Notes: generated by a model not told the origin, from the letters alone. Shown: positions 45,104 to 54,745, counted from the stretch's first letter. The stretch is 64,000 nt of DNA from Marinomonas sp. KMM3893 (GCF_004352855.1 NZ_SJSC01000001.1:186001-250000), one strand, 5' to 3'. Numbers and translations: made by a program.

Positions 45104-45955
45104 CTAATAGTTAAGCGGTGCAACATGAAACCGAATCGTGTCACTGTATTCACCCGCCGCCTGCCTTTGAAATTCACCTAATTGCATGCCTAATCTCAAT
45201 AAGAAAACCGTTTGCCCTTTATAAGCAAAGGTTCTTTTCGTTTCACCTAGAAGGTTTAACCTGTCTCCTTCCAAGCTCAAATAATAGTCAATGGCGTATT
45301 TTTTCTTATAAAGTGTGTGAATGAGATGGCCTTTGTTTTCTGAGCTTACGCTGAGCTGAACATCTGCGTTTGTGACCACTTTAAAAGTGGGTAACATGTT
45401 GTACTCTCTACCTGAAACCAGCTCTCCTAAATTAATTACATTTGAACTCGAGTTGTAGCCCACCACAGACAAACTGGTTCTAGGTAAAATATTTTCTTTA
45501 ATTGCAAACTCTCGTTCATCTAATAGATTGTTATTTCTGTCATAGAGTTTTAGCTCTAATCGATCAGAATAGTCTCCAGCTTTAACCGGGGTTCCCGCGC
45601 GTATTAATAGTTCAATATCGACAGAGGAATCGACTAAATTCAAGCGCGTCACAGAGGAACTAATCGTCTGCTGAACATCACTTTTAACGTAATAAGGAAT
45701 GGTCTGAAATTGGCCTTTTAGCCGATTCTGATTTTTACTAGTCAGCACCATATGCAGCTGACAATTTTTACTGTCTTGCACATCGATATGTAGACGTTTT
45801 TTTGCATCATTTGCCTGCTGTGCATAATAGTTTTCAAAATCATCCGACAAATGCTTAATTGCACCGATCTTGGCGGTACAGTCTGCATAAGCTATATGAG
45901 AAAAACCTAAGAAAACAACACTCACGATCCATAAAGGTAACTTTTTAGTGTACAT
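45104..45955 (-). CDS. Probable pilus tip protein/adhesin of the chaperone-usher locus
   Basis: This 283-aa exported protein has a clear signal peptide (about residues 1-24, ending AYA). The mature part begins with a Cys-containing beta-rich domain. The C-terminal half ends in a pilin-like last strand (AAGEYSDTIRFHVAPLNY) that resembles the C-terminal strand of the pilins in this operon. Its length, two-domain look and place as the last gene after the usher fit a tip adhesin. The family was not recognised. The start overlaps the usher 3' end by 11 bases and has a GGAGAAA ribosome site. Confidence 0.65.
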   Translation of the reverse strand: MYTKKLPLWIVSVVFLGFSHIAYADCTAKIGAIKHLSDDFENYYAQQANDAKKRLHIDVQDSKNCQLHMVLTSKNQNRLKGQFQTIPYYVKSDVQQTISSSVTRLNLVDSSVDIELLIRAGTPVKAGDYSDRLELKLYDRNNNLLDEREFAIKENILPRTSLSVVGYNSSSNVINLGELVSGREYNMLPTFKVVTNADVQLSVSSENKGHLIHTLYKKKYAIDYYLSLEGDRLNLLGETKRTFAYKGQTVFLLRLGMQLGEFQRQAAGEYSDTIRFHVAPLNY

Positions 45956-48352
45956 AAATTTCTCCTATCCTTTGCAATTGCTCACCTTTTTTCACATCGA
46001 TATTAAAAGTAGATTGCTTTTCATCTTTTAAAGTGACTTCGTAAAGGCAAGGCTTTAGCCCCGTGATGGCAAAGCGCCCAGATCTATTGGTGAAAAAGAC
46101 ATTCTCTTTTTTACTACTGTCGGTGGTACAAACCGCGGTACCTACCTGCAATGCCAGCGGCTCTTTATTCTCATCTAATAAAGTGGCGATAACAGAGATA
46201 TTGGCTTCAGTTCCTACCACAACCCCATAACCACTGCGGTAAGACGGATAGAAAGATAATACGCCTGATCCAATGTCATAGCCTGGTGCTAAGTCATGTA
46301 CGTCCACCGTAATCGATGAATGGCTGTATGAGTTTAAGTCACTGACTAAAATGCTGTCGAAGTCCTTGTTACTCGCCCGATATTCATCTTCATAACTGCC
46401 CAATTCTATGGTTCTATCACCTAACGTTGGGTGTGCATCTACCACAGCAAAGCTGTCATTAATGGTTTTACCTACCGCCCATTGGCTTCCTGCAAATGCC
46501 ACACTAGTTGAAAGACTCAAACGGCTTTGATGCTGGGCAGATTGGGCATTAAGCTGATCGTAATAACTGGCTTGATCAAAGCTCGCGGTAAAGCGGTTGC
46601 CATTGTAAAGAGTTGTTAAATCTAAAGCCGCTTCGTCGTCTTCATTTTTCTCTACGCCAGCTCGTACGTTCAAGGCTCCCACATACCTCTGATCATTTTC
46701 CTGAGTAAATTCTAAGCGGGTTTTATCAGTATCGGACTGATGGGATAATTTCACTTTTCTTTGGTTGGATAAGCGATAGCTAAAAGACAAGCTAACACTC
46801 CAGTCTCGCTCTCCTTGGGTTTCTTCCCACTGCCCGCCTACGCTGTAACGAAATTGGCCTTTAGCTAAATCCTTAGAAAAAGTAATGCCTAACGATTTAT
46901 TGAAATCTTCTTGGTTATAATCTTTTGAAAAATTAGTAGACAACGAGGTCTGTAGAGTAGGCGTAATAAAAAAACTGTAGTTAGCTTGAATTTGATGCTC
47001 AGTATTCGCCGTATCTTCATCTGTGTCTGGTCTATAACCTAGCTGTCTAAAGTTTCGCGTTGAATATTCATAGCCCAAGCTGAAATCTTGATGAGCTGGA
47101 CTGTTATCGGTAAAAGTGCTGTATACCAGCCGGTAAGCTTGGCCATTCTCATCACTGGCACTAAAGGCATTTTCAAAGGCAATTTGCCCAATGGGTGAAG
47201 CGTAAATATTCTTAAGACCCACCTGCTGCACAAATTCATCCGCTTGAGCGTTGGCTCCTACTGTCCAGCTAAGCCCTAAGCCATAATTTAAATAGCCACT
47301 GATAAAAGGCTCATCGTAATGATATTCCAACTGATCTTGCAGCTCGGCGGGCACACCGACATGAAGTTCATATTCCAACTCCCCTTTCGCAAATAAATCC
47401 AAACCTGTTGTGACATCAAAATTCACATATGTCACCACGCCTACATTGTCGGTAATGCGCAAAGTAATATCGTTACTGCCTTCATTTAGGGGTATATCAT
47501 TCAAAGAATAAATACCAGCAGCGAGATTTAAGCGTTTGACGACCAAATTATCCACCAACACTTCAACTGACGATGGACTGGTTAGGGTGAAGCTTCTTGA
47601 AGCACTTGGGCGAGTAGCTCGATCTGAAACCAATGAGTAATCATGGGTAACTGACAATCCAAGCATACGTGTTGAGGACTGAAAATAACTGCCAAAACTG
47701 TAGTTATCACCAATGGATATACGAGCTCCGTCTAGGGGTAAATCATGAACTAAGCGTGATCCAGTTCGCTTGATATTAGACTCATCAGAGGTGCTGCTTG
47801 AGGTGTATTCATTATCATTTTCTATTACCCAGCCTTGCCAGTTCATTACCATTTCAGAACGAAGATCTAGCTGCTCACTGGTGGTTTCTTCCACCTCATC
47901 ACGCTGATACAAATAACTCGAATAAAGGTTAAAATAACCACTAATGTCTGTTGGAAGGTCGCTTTTTGGTCTTGCACTGTCCGTTTTGACACTTAATGAT
48001 TGAGGACGAATTAACTCTAATGGTGCCGACATTTTTAAGCTGAAGTCGCTTAAATCGAACGCAACAGAAAATCCTTTTGCTTCTAGTGACTGTTGTGAAA
48101 TTAGCACGCCATCTAGATCACTTTTAAGGGAGTCCAGTGCACTTGGGTATAGTATCTTAGCTAGGCTCGGCTCTAGCTCACTCCATTTTAGCAATAGGGC
48201 GTCTTCTGGTGTCACACTTAATGTCAGCTGACCTATCGAGGTTTTATTCAATTCAGCCTCCACACTCAAATCAATAGTTCGATTAGATGGGTTGATTTTC
48301 GCCATACTCAATGTCGAAAAAAAAACAATATTAGACATAAAAAAATTCGCAT
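45945..48352 (-). CDS. Fimbrial usher, signal peptide separated by a homopolymer frameshift
   Basis: This is an outer-membrane usher that secretes and assembles chaperone-bound pilins. The usher frame runs from 48338 to the stop codon (797 aa): N-terminal periplasmic domain, barrel (SYLYQRDEVEETTSEQLDLR onward), a plug segment with SRSFTLTSPSSVEVLVDNLV, and C-terminal domains. In that frame the N-terminus lacks a real signal peptide. An out-of-frame ATG at 48352, two bases after the chaperone stop codon, encodes a good one (MRIFLCLILFFF). A nine-base A-run (plus strand 48317-48325) joins the two frames. One more base, or two fewer, would give a continuous gene with signal peptide ending STLSMA. 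Usher subfamily not assigned. Confidence 0.85.
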
Positions 48353-48354
48353 AA

Positions 48355-49080
48355 CTATTCCATCAGCTCTAGTTTTACATTGTTTTTATTCTTTTTTATT
48401 AGATCTGACACAGGGATTTTTACGAACATAGCGCTCTTAGGCGGAAAAAAAACGTCGTAGCCCTGAGACTTTAATTCCTGTTTGGCAATGTGCTTTAACT
48501 CGACGCCATCTTCAACAATATCAATATCGTAATCACTTAATCGGCTCGCCCCAGCGCCTTTATTCATTACCTTAGCGATTAAGACGCCATTTTTTATATT
48601 AGATGGTCCTACGCTTATGTCTGGAGTAAGTACCGCTTGGTCAATATGAACAATCAAATTAACGTCCAATAGGATGGTTAACTTCGACTGTTTTTCTATC
48701 GGTAAATTCGCAATAGGCTGTTCAATCAAACTGACTTGATAAGTTTTATCGACAGAGGGGACATTCTTACCAACCCATCTAAATTGTATTCGTTGGCTTT
48801 TTCCTGCTTTTAAATACAAAGACGGCGGAAAAACCCATAACGGAGCATCATCTACGGGGATCAATTTGGGCTCGCTGTTCCCCGTTGGGTCAAAATCCAC
48901 TTCATAAACCTGAATATCGAAAGCAATGTCTCTGGGTAACTGGTTGTAAACCAAACTAAAAGGAGTTCTCACAGAATCATATGGCGAAAAAGTAATGACC
49001 ATGGGGGTTACTTCTACAGCATTAGCTGGTGTTGCCACCAGGCTGTATAGAAATAATGCGGTTACGACTCGCCTTAACAT
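48355..49080 (-). CDS. Periplasmic fimbrial chaperone (second)
   Basis: This 241-aa PapD-like chaperone has a signal peptide of about 21 residues, ending ANA. Two Ig-like domains follow: the G1-strand region of domain 1 with YLKAGKSQRIQFRW matches the conserved Arg/Lys-containing motif that anchors pilin C-termini. The F1-strand pattern KTYQVSLIEQPI is also present. Domain 2 is the short C-terminal part. Its start overlaps the stop codon of the first chaperone by one base (TAATG), and the usher's likely ATG lies two bases after its own stop codon. Having two different chaperones suggests different substrates, for example main pilin and tip subunits. Confidence 0.82.
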   Translation of the reverse strand: MLRRVVTALFLYSLVATPANAVEVTPMVITFSPYDSVRTPFSLVYNQLPRDIAFDIQVYEVDFDPTGNSEPKLIPVDDAPLWVFPPSLYLKAGKSQRIQFRWVGKNVPSVDKTYQVSLIEQPIANLPIEKQSKLTILLDVNLIVHIDQAVLTPDISVGPSNIKNGVLIAKVMNKGAGASRLSDYDIDIVEDGVELKHIAKQELKSQGYDVFFPPKSAMFVKIPVSDLIKKNKNNVKLELME

Positions 49081-49778
49081 TATAAAACCACTTTTAAATC
49101 ACTATCAGAGGCATTGAATTCTGACGGAATTCTAATCCTTACTGTGCTTTTTGAATTAGGTAGCACAATTTTCCCACTTAGTGATTGACTAAGTTCTTTG
49201 CCTTCTAACACAAGGTTTTTATCATGGCTATTTATCATCCATTTCGATTGAGTCAGACGAACAAACTTATTCCCTTTATTCTCTAACTCAACACTCCAAA
49301 TATCTTTTCCAACTTGCTTTTTGTTCTTAATGATAACTTTCGCTTGAGCATTATCCGGAACCACGTTTAACAATGTCTGAAAACTAACTGTCATACCTAT
49401 TCCAGAAACATTGGCCTCATCTAAGTTAACTGCAACCTGATTAACAGCAATCCGATAAGCTTTAGAGGCAGACAATACAGGCTCTCCGATATAGCGAACA
49501 ATGACAGATTGACTTTTCCCAGGTTGAACAATACTGGTTAAAGGAATAATTAGGAAATCCTGATCATTTATTTCTAACTTTTCCTGACCATTACTATCAA
49601 CTGATAGATTATACGCTTCAATATCAATAGTTAGTGGCTCTTTAGATCCATTATAAACACGAAAAGTTTGCTGAGATTGGCTACCCGAGGGTTTTATCTC
49701 TGATACCATAGGCCTAACTTCAAATGAAAAAGCTGAAAAAGAAAAAACAAATAAAAGAAAAGCGATAATATATTTCAT
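49080..49778 (-). CDS. Periplasmic fimbrial chaperone (first)
   Basis: This 232-aa PapD-like chaperone has a signal peptide (residues 1-18, ending SAFS). Domain 1 shows EVRPMVSEIKPSGSQSQQTF and SIVQPGKSQSVIVRYIGEP, the latter being the chaperone motif with the pilin-binding basic residue. SKAYRIAVNQVAV is the F1 strand. The start was set at the ATG at 49778 because an AGGAAGAA ribosome site precedes it, and the further upstream ATG would add an implausible 12-residue prefix. It is preceded by a terminator-like hairpin after the pilin gene. Confidence 0.85.
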   Translation of the reverse strand: MKYIIAFLLFVFSFSAFSFEVRPMVSEIKPSGSQSQQTFRVYNGSKEPLTIDIEAYNLSVDSNGQEKLEINDQDFLIIPLTSIVQPGKSQSVIVRYIGEPVLSASKAYRIAVNQVAVNLDEANVSGIGMTVSFQTLLNVVPDNAQAKVIIKNKKQVGKDIWSVELENKGNKFVRLTQSKWMINSHDKNLVLEGKELSQSLSGKIVLPNSKSTVRIRIPSEFNASDSDLKVVL

Positions 49779-49793
49779 AATATTCTTCCTAAT

Positions 49794-49827
49794 AAAAAAG
49801 GCAGTGATAAACACTGCCTTTTTTCGT
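49794..49827 (-). terminator. Internal terminator between pilin and chaperone genes
   Basis: Arms AAAAAAGGCAGTG and CACTGCCTTTTTT, with a short loop, form a strong hairpin followed by a T-run on the minus strand. It lies 8 bases after the second pilin gene. Such a partial terminator would keep pilin mRNA more abundant than chaperone and usher mRNA. Confidence 0.85.
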
Positions 49828-49834
49828 ATAGATA

Positions 49835-50314
49835 TTAATTAGCTGTTACAGTCAAGCTCAACTGATCAGTATAATTACCAGAGAAGATAGGAGTATCTAC
49901 CACTGTAAGAAGAATATTTCCTGTAATACCAGAAGCAAAAGCGGCAGAGCCAGGTTTACTTTGAGATTCACTCAAGTCATCACTACCTGTGGTTGCACTT
50001 AGAGTGAAGTTGTATGGTGCTGCATCTAGCAATGCTGTGTAACCAACGCCTGTCGCATCCAAGCCATCAACGGTTTGCATATGACCTTCTGAAGATGTGA
50101 GTTTTACCGTCGCACCATCATAGTCATTACATTTCATTGAAAAGTCAAAATCGCTGGTTGCACCAGCGACTAATGAAGGGAAAGCAACAGAGCTGCTATC
50201 AACGTTAGTCACTTCACAAACAGATTGAACAGAACCGTTTACAGAAATGTCACTCGCTAATGCGGCGCCAGAAGTAAGAGTTGCGATTGCTGATAATACT
50301 ATTAACTTTTTCAT
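49835..50314 (-). CDS. Fimbrial pilin, probably major subunit
   Basis: This 159-aa exported pilin-like protein has a signal peptide (about residues 1-20, ending ALA). The mature chain has the Ig-like pilin pattern with Cys near the N-terminus (SVCEV) and a second Cys in FSMKCNDYDG that could form the pilin disulfide. The C-terminal strand is TPIFSGNYTDQLSLTVTAN, like SCPU/archaic-type pilins. Position before a strong terminator and a good ribosome site suggest the most abundant product, but that is an inference. Confidence 0.8.
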   Translation of the reverse strand: MKKLIVLSAIATLTSGAALASDISVNGSVQSVCEVTNVDSSSVAFPSLVAGATSDFDFSMKCNDYDGATVKLTSSEGHMQTVDGLDATGVGYTALLDAAPYNFTLSATTGSDDLSESQSKPGSAAFASGITGNILLTVVDTPIFSGNYTDQLSLTVTAN

Positions 50315-50358
50315 CTTGATATTCCTTATATAATATTTAATATCTAAAAATTAATGCT

Positions 50359-50829
50359 TTACCATACTCCACCGGATATTGCTGATGGGGTCATTTCTAT
50401 GCGAATAACGTCCTGGTAATTCCCCGCATAAATCAAAGGGTCCACTAGTTTAAGCTGTAATGTCGCTATGCTTTTAAATAAAATCTCATTTACGTTAAAC
50501 ATCTTTGTGTTTTTTAGTTGATGCGCCAATACAGAGGTACTGTAATTTGCATCCGCTATCGACAATGTCACGCTATAATCATTTATTTGAGTACCTTTCT
50601 GATGGCGCAAACCACCATTCTCAGATTGCATCGATACTCGCATAGGTGAATTACAATCAATCACCAGTTCTGTGCTAGCTAAACCATTATTAGAAAGAGA
50701 CAAGTTATTGCTCTCTGCTGTAAAGCCACATTTTTCAGGAATATACCCAATTAATGTTAAACTTACGTCATCACTACTATAAGCATTGAAGGCGTAGGCA
50801 GATAATATAATTGCAATACTTTTTCTCAT
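50359..50829 (-). CDS. Fimbrial pilin, first gene of the operon
   Basis: This 156-aa exported protein has a signal peptide ending AYS. It contains two Cys (EKCGF and VIDCNSP) spaced as in pilins, and the terminal strand PLIYAGNYQDVIRIEM that resembles the other pilin's last strand. The N-terminal region is otherwise different, so it may be a minor or adaptor pilin. AAAGGAA before the ATG is a good ribosome site. The promoter should lie in the long AT-rich region upstream. Confidence 0.75.
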   Translation of the reverse strand: MRKSIAIILSAYAFNAYSSDDVSLTLIGYIPEKCGFTAESNNLSLSNNGLASTELVIDCNSPMRVSMQSENGGLRHQKGTQINDYSVTLSIADANYSTSVLAHQLKNTKMFNVNEILFKSIATLQLKLVDPLIYAGNYQDVIRIEMTPSAISGGVW

Positions 50830-51656
50830 TTCCTTTACTTCCTTTTGCCAGCCTCGCTAACACCATTTGATCCTAGATAATAAAAATCTGTTTAGTACGT
50901 TTCTATTTGCTTACTTTCATATCGAATAAAGCCGTATCATTTAAATACACCAACATTTACAACTAAATATTTTCATAACTAAATAAATTAAGAAATAAAC
51001 AAAAAATCAAGATTTCTGGCTTTTCTGATGCCATAACAAAGACTTACAAAAGGTCACAAAGAAGAACAAAATGTAAACATGAGGTAAACATAAAACCACA
51101 TAGAGCAAGCACAACGTTTGAAAAAAAATTAAACAATCGGTTAATGTTTACAGATACCTTAATCACCTTATACACATCGTTACAGTTCCTTTACCTTTAA
51201 AAACGCTTTTTTAGCCACTAAAAAACACGTGATTGCAAGACCAACATGCTACTTTCTTGCTATTTTTTTTCATTATTCCATGAAGGCTCTTTGGCTTTTT
51301 ATTCGATGGTTTCCTTGCCACCCAGATAAAAACGCTTACTTAGAAGAAAGACACACAAATCGGACAACAAAAGAGAGGGAAAGAAGCGCAACAGAAGAAA
51401 TTAAAATGAGGAATGAATGGGCGAGCGACACCGAATCATCAAACAACACCTTAGCAGGGAGCATAGGGCCTTATTAAAGCCTGAGTTTATGCTATTGACG
51501 ACAGCCAAACGAAGATCCAGCAGCCACAAGGTAGCAATAGCCAATAATTTTACTCACTCGATGCCTGGCGCTATGGGGAGTCTTAACTGGCTCTACTCAG
51601 TGTGCGCTCTAGGCAGCATACTTCTGCCCTATTTACTTTTTAGGAAGCTGTGCTCT
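50830..51656. promoter_or_regulatory. Long AT-rich gap holding the pilus promoter
   Basis: This is an 827-base stretch without a credible gene. The first 370 bases are AT-rich and should contain the promoter of the pilus operon (minus strand). The rest contains short open frames with no family resemblance, including one at 51229-51477, and a Lys/Arg-rich region before the TauE-like gene. No known regulator site was recognised. Confidence 0.45.
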
Positions 51657-52388
51657 ATGGAAAATCTAGTCTATTTAGTTCCTATTGTTTTTTTTGCCGG
51701 TATTGTTCGCGGCTATGCTGGCTTTGGCTTTGCCGTGATTGCTGTTATTGGCTTAAACCTATTTCTAGACCCGATTAAAAGCGTGCCTATTGTGTTAGCA
51801 CTGGATTTCATTTGCAGCATCAGCCTGATTAGAGAAGCGACTAAACACGCGGATAAAAAAACGTTTCGCATTTTGGCTAGTGGCTCAATATTAGGCATTC
51901 CAATTGGCCTCTTATTATTGTATTTACTGCCTGCTATCTGGTTGAAACTGGCGATCTGTTCCTTTGTCTTGATACTGGTGATGCTATTAATCAAAAAAGC
52001 CAAACCGTCTCAGAACGATTCATTCGGTAAAAAATTATTAACAGGAGTCGCTTCAGGCGTTGGCACTTCTAGTGCCTCTATTGGTGGCCCTATGATCCTT
52101 TATTACATTTTATCCAGCCCTCTGAATGTCAGAGCACAGCGGGCTACCATGATTTTATTTTTTATCGTCAGTGAATTGGTTGCGCTAATTGGCCTAGGGT
52201 TAAGCCAATCCTCCAGTAATGAGGTGTATCTTGCTATCGCATGCTTGTTAGTGCCCACTATGATAGGCGTTAAAATTGGTCAATTCTTTTTTAACAAACG
52301 CCCTCCAACATCCTTTAAGTCCATCTCTCTACCGTTAATGGTCCTCGTTGCGGTCGTTGGGTTTAGCCAAGCCTTTCGTTCTATGTAA
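51657..52388 (+). CDS. TauE/SafE-family membrane exporter
   Basis: This 243-aa inner-membrane protein of the TauE/SafE (DUF81) family is thought to export sulfite or organosulfonates. It shows FFAGIVRGYAGFGFAVIAVI near the start, then PIGLLLLYLLPAIW, and the second repeat GVASGVGTSSASIGGPMILY. There are about seven to eight membrane helices. The start was placed at the ATG at 51657, which has an AGGAAG ribosome site; the open frame extends 80 codons further with a sequence that is not family-like. It converges on the tau transport operon, which supports a link to sulfonate metabolism. Confidence 0.82.
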   Translation: MENLVYLVPIVFFAGIVRGYAGFGFAVIAVIGLNLFLDPIKSVPIVLALDFICSISLIREATKHADKKTFRILASGSILGIPIGLLLLYLLPAIWLKLAICSFVLILVMLLIKKAKPSQNDSFGKKLLTGVASGVGTSSASIGGPMILYYILSSPLNVRAQRATMILFFIVSELVALIGLGLSQSSSNEVYLAIACLLVPTMIGVKIGQFFFNKRPPTSFKSISLPLMVLVAVVGFSQAFRSM

Positions 52389-52392
52389 AAAA

Positions 52393-52441
52393 ACAGCGCG
52401 GAGTAAGTAACCTCATTAAGTGAGGTACTATGCTGCGCTGA
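52393..52441 (+). terminator. Hairpin after the TauE-like gene
   Basis: Outer arms CAGCGC and GCGCTG and inner arms ACCTCA and TGAGGT form a long imperfect stem 5 bases after the stop codon. No strong T-run follows. The 343-base gap to 52731 holds only this and the tau terminator. Confidence 0.55.
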
Positions 52442-52649
52442 CACGCCCCTTTCTACTGTCGCCCTTCATTCCTTTGTCCCACCCTTATGTCCGTATATGG
52501 TCAATCACGAAACCACGTATTCCCCTGTGTAACCGAGGCTTTAGCAGCGGCTGACATTCGGATTAAACGACGCTAAAACACCTCGCTCTAATATTCCAAA
52601 AATAATATCACCTAGATGCCCAGCGCTATTCTGAAGACCGTCTGGGCAT

Positions 52650-52682
52650 AAAAAAGCCAACGCTTTAAGCATTGGCTTTGGT
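52650..52682 (-). terminator. Terminator of the tau transport operon
   Basis: Perfect arms AAAGCCAA and TTGGCTTT, on the minus strand followed by TTTTTTAT, lie 50 bases after the substrate-binding protein stop codon. A further GCCCAG/CTGGGC hairpin is at 52618-52648. Confidence 0.8.
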
Positions 52683-52731
52683 TGAGAAGAACGAGCGATT
52701 TAAAAGATACGATTACGTAAATCGATAGCGC

Positions 52732-53730
52732 TTATTGCATCGCTGCTTTCACATACTCAGGGTTCACAAAGACAGAATAATCCTCTTTTAAACCACTGAT
52801 TTTTTTCTGCTCCAATAAGAACTCAGACGTGGCTTTCAGAGCCGAAACAACGCCCCCTTTGTCACCACAGCCTAACCAAGCGCAAGACCCTTGCTCTTTA
52901 AGCGTTGGGTATTCGTATAGCGCCATCACACTTGGCACAGTATTGATATCACCACCAGTGATTTTACTGATGGATTTGGCCATCGGGTTGTCCGTTGTAA
53001 AGCTTGTTTTATGATCGTTGTATTCTTTGTCTACCGCGGCCACAATTTTGACAAAATCGACTAGAAATTGCTTATGGGTTTCCGAAAACTTCTTGTTTGC
53101 CACCAACCCATCAAACGTTGGTTTGCCCCAAGAGCTTAATGTTTTCGAGGTAATAAGCACATGACCATTTTGCTTGATTTGCCCTAACACTGGATCCCAA
53201 ATAAACGCAGCATCTATATCACCGCGACGCCATGCCGCGGCAATGGCACTGGGTTGCATGTTCAACAGTTTCACTTCACTTGGCTTAATGCCAAATTGCT
53301 CTAAGGCAAACATCATATGAAAATGCGTTGTCGAGACAAACGGGACGGCAATGGTTTTACCTTTTAGATCAGAGGGTTTCATAATGTCGGAGCCATTACG
53401 AACCACCATAGCCTCGGCATCACCAATGTTTTCTAAAATCCAAAAGACCTCTGCTTTCACACCATTACTCACCGCCGCAGCAATAGGGCTAGAGCCTGCA
53501 GTCGCAATGTCTACACTGCCTGATGCCAATGCGGTCATGGCTTTCGCACCGGAATCAAAACGCCGCCAATTGATGGTCACACCCAACTTTTTCTCTATGA
53601 TTTTTTCATCAATTACCTTTTTATAAGGGTTAAAAATCCCTTGGTAACCTATGGTGATTTCTTCTGACATAGCGCTAAATGAAATCGCCATAGCGCCCGC
53701 GAACAAAGCTACTTTTTTCACAAATTTCAT
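52732..53730 (-). CDS. tauA: Taurine/sulfonate ABC transporter substrate-binding protein
   Basis: This is the periplasmic binding protein of a taurine-type ABC importer. The 332-aa protein has a signal peptide (about residues 1-23, ending AMS) and the TauA pattern ITIGYQGIFNPYKKVI, LASGSVDIATAGSSPIAAAV, and LKGKTIAVPFVSTTHFHMMF. The last two line the ligand pocket in TauA/SsuA. The start was set at the ATG at 53730, with AAGGAA as ribosome site. The operon order here is B-C-A instead of E. coli's A-B-C-D, and tauD is missing. Taurine is the best guess for the ligand, but other sulfonates are possible. Confidence 0.87.
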   Translation of the reverse strand: MKFVKKVALFAGAMAISFSAMSEEITIGYQGIFNPYKKVIDEKIIEKKLGVTINWRRFDSGAKAMTALASGSVDIATAGSSPIAAAVSNGVKAEVFWILENIGDAEAMVVRNGSDIMKPSDLKGKTIAVPFVSTTHFHMMFALEQFGIKPSEVKLLNMQPSAIAAAWRRGDIDAAFIWDPVLGQIKQNGHVLITSKTLSSWGKPTFDGLVANKKFSETHKQFLVDFVKIVAAVDKEYNDHKTSFTTDNPMAKSISKITGGDINTVPSVMALYEYPTLKEQGSCAWLGCGDKGGVVSALKATSEFLLEQKKISGLKEDYSVFVNPEYVKAAMQ

Positions 53731-53805
53731 AGTTATTCCTTGCATGATAGTTTAATAGTTTTAATGAATTATGTGTTTTCAACCTATAACTCAGTCGCCC
53801 TGTTA

Positions 53806-54744
53806 TTAGTTATGACCTTTCCATGGAACAAGCTTTCTTTCCAAATAACGCATCAGTAGATCAAAGCAATACGCAATCACACCAATCACTATGATCCCAG
53901 CAATGACCACATCGGTACGTAAGAACTCAGACGCGTTTAACACCATAAAACCAATACCTCGTTGCGCCGCGACCATTTCTGCCGCCACCAAGGTTGTCCA
54001 CCCAAAACCAATTGCGATGCGCATGCCTGTTAACACATCAGGTAACGCACCTTTCGCAATCACTTGGGTTATTACCTGCCAACGACTCGCCCCCATAGAG
54101 TAAGCCACTTGAATTTGCTCGATACGCACCGAGGTTACGCCAGCACGAGCGCTCAAAATAATCGGCGCGAGCATGGCCAGAAAGATCAACGTCATCTTGC
54201 TGCTTTCATCAATCCCCAACCAAATAATGATGAGCGGTAAGTAAGCCAATGGTGGTAATGGGCGATAGAACTCGATCAGTGGATCAAAAATACCGCGTAA
54301 GATGTAGCTGCAACCGATTAAAATCCCGAGCGGAATACCAATCAAACAGGCAAAGAAAAAGGCACCGAAAATTCGCGTCAAACTGGCCGATAAATGTTCT
54401 ATTAGCGTCGCACCAGCAAACCCGCTATTGGCAATGTCGAGAAACTTTTGAAACACATCAAACGGCGACGGTAAGAACAAAGGATCAATAAACCCCATCT
54501 CGGTGACCAAAGCCCAAATGCCAATAAACAAAAGCGTCGACACGACAGAAATAAGGCGGCTGTCGCCTGCCCCAGGCGCGCCATAGAACTCACCACTTTT
54601 AATCGAAGGTTTGCTAATTTTCAATTTCGAATAAAGCATGAGTTTTTGTATTAATGGGGTGAACTCTTTGTTTGCTAAAACCGGTGCTTTCGACTCGTTT
54701 TTTGCATTTGTATCAGCTAAAGCTGTGGTTGATTTAATGTTCAT
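53806..54744 (-). CDS. tauC: Taurine/sulfonate ABC transporter permease
   Basis: This is the inner-membrane permease of the taurine-type ABC importer. The 312-aa protein has an N-terminal soluble extension of about 70 residues, then about six helices. The EAA loop that contacts the ATPase is visible as AYSMGASRWQVITQVIAKGALP, and PLPPLAYLPLIIIWLGIDESS is typical of the TauC/SsuC family. The start was set at the ATG at 54744, two bases from the tauB stop codon, with AAGGGG in the tauB 3' end as ribosome site. It forms one unit with tauB and tauA. Confidence 0.92.
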   Translation of the reverse strand: MNIKSTTALADTNAKNESKAPVLANKEFTPLIQKLMLYSKLKISKPSIKSGEFYGAPGAGDSRLISVVSTLLFIGIWALVTEMGFIDPLFLPSPFDVFQKFLDIANSGFAGATLIEHLSASLTRIFGAFFFACLIGIPLGILIGCSYILRGIFDPLIEFYRPLPPLAYLPLIIIWLGIDESSKMTLIFLAMLAPIILSARAGVTSVRIEQIQVAYSMGASRWQVITQVIAKGALPDVLTGMRIAIGFGWTTLVAAEMVAAQRGIGFMVLNASEFLRTDVVIAGIIVIGVIAYCFDLLMRYLERKLVPWKGHN

Positions 54745-54745
54745 A

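Noticed and set aside
51229-51477. 82-aa open frame in the gap before the TauE-like gene
   Set aside because: No ribosome site, no family likeness, low-complexity Arg/Glu/Asn-rich sequence.
51417-51656. 80-codon N-terminal extension of the TauE-like protein
   Set aside because: The extension is basic, unlike the family, and the ATG at 51657 has a ribosome site and fits the usual start of the membrane domain.
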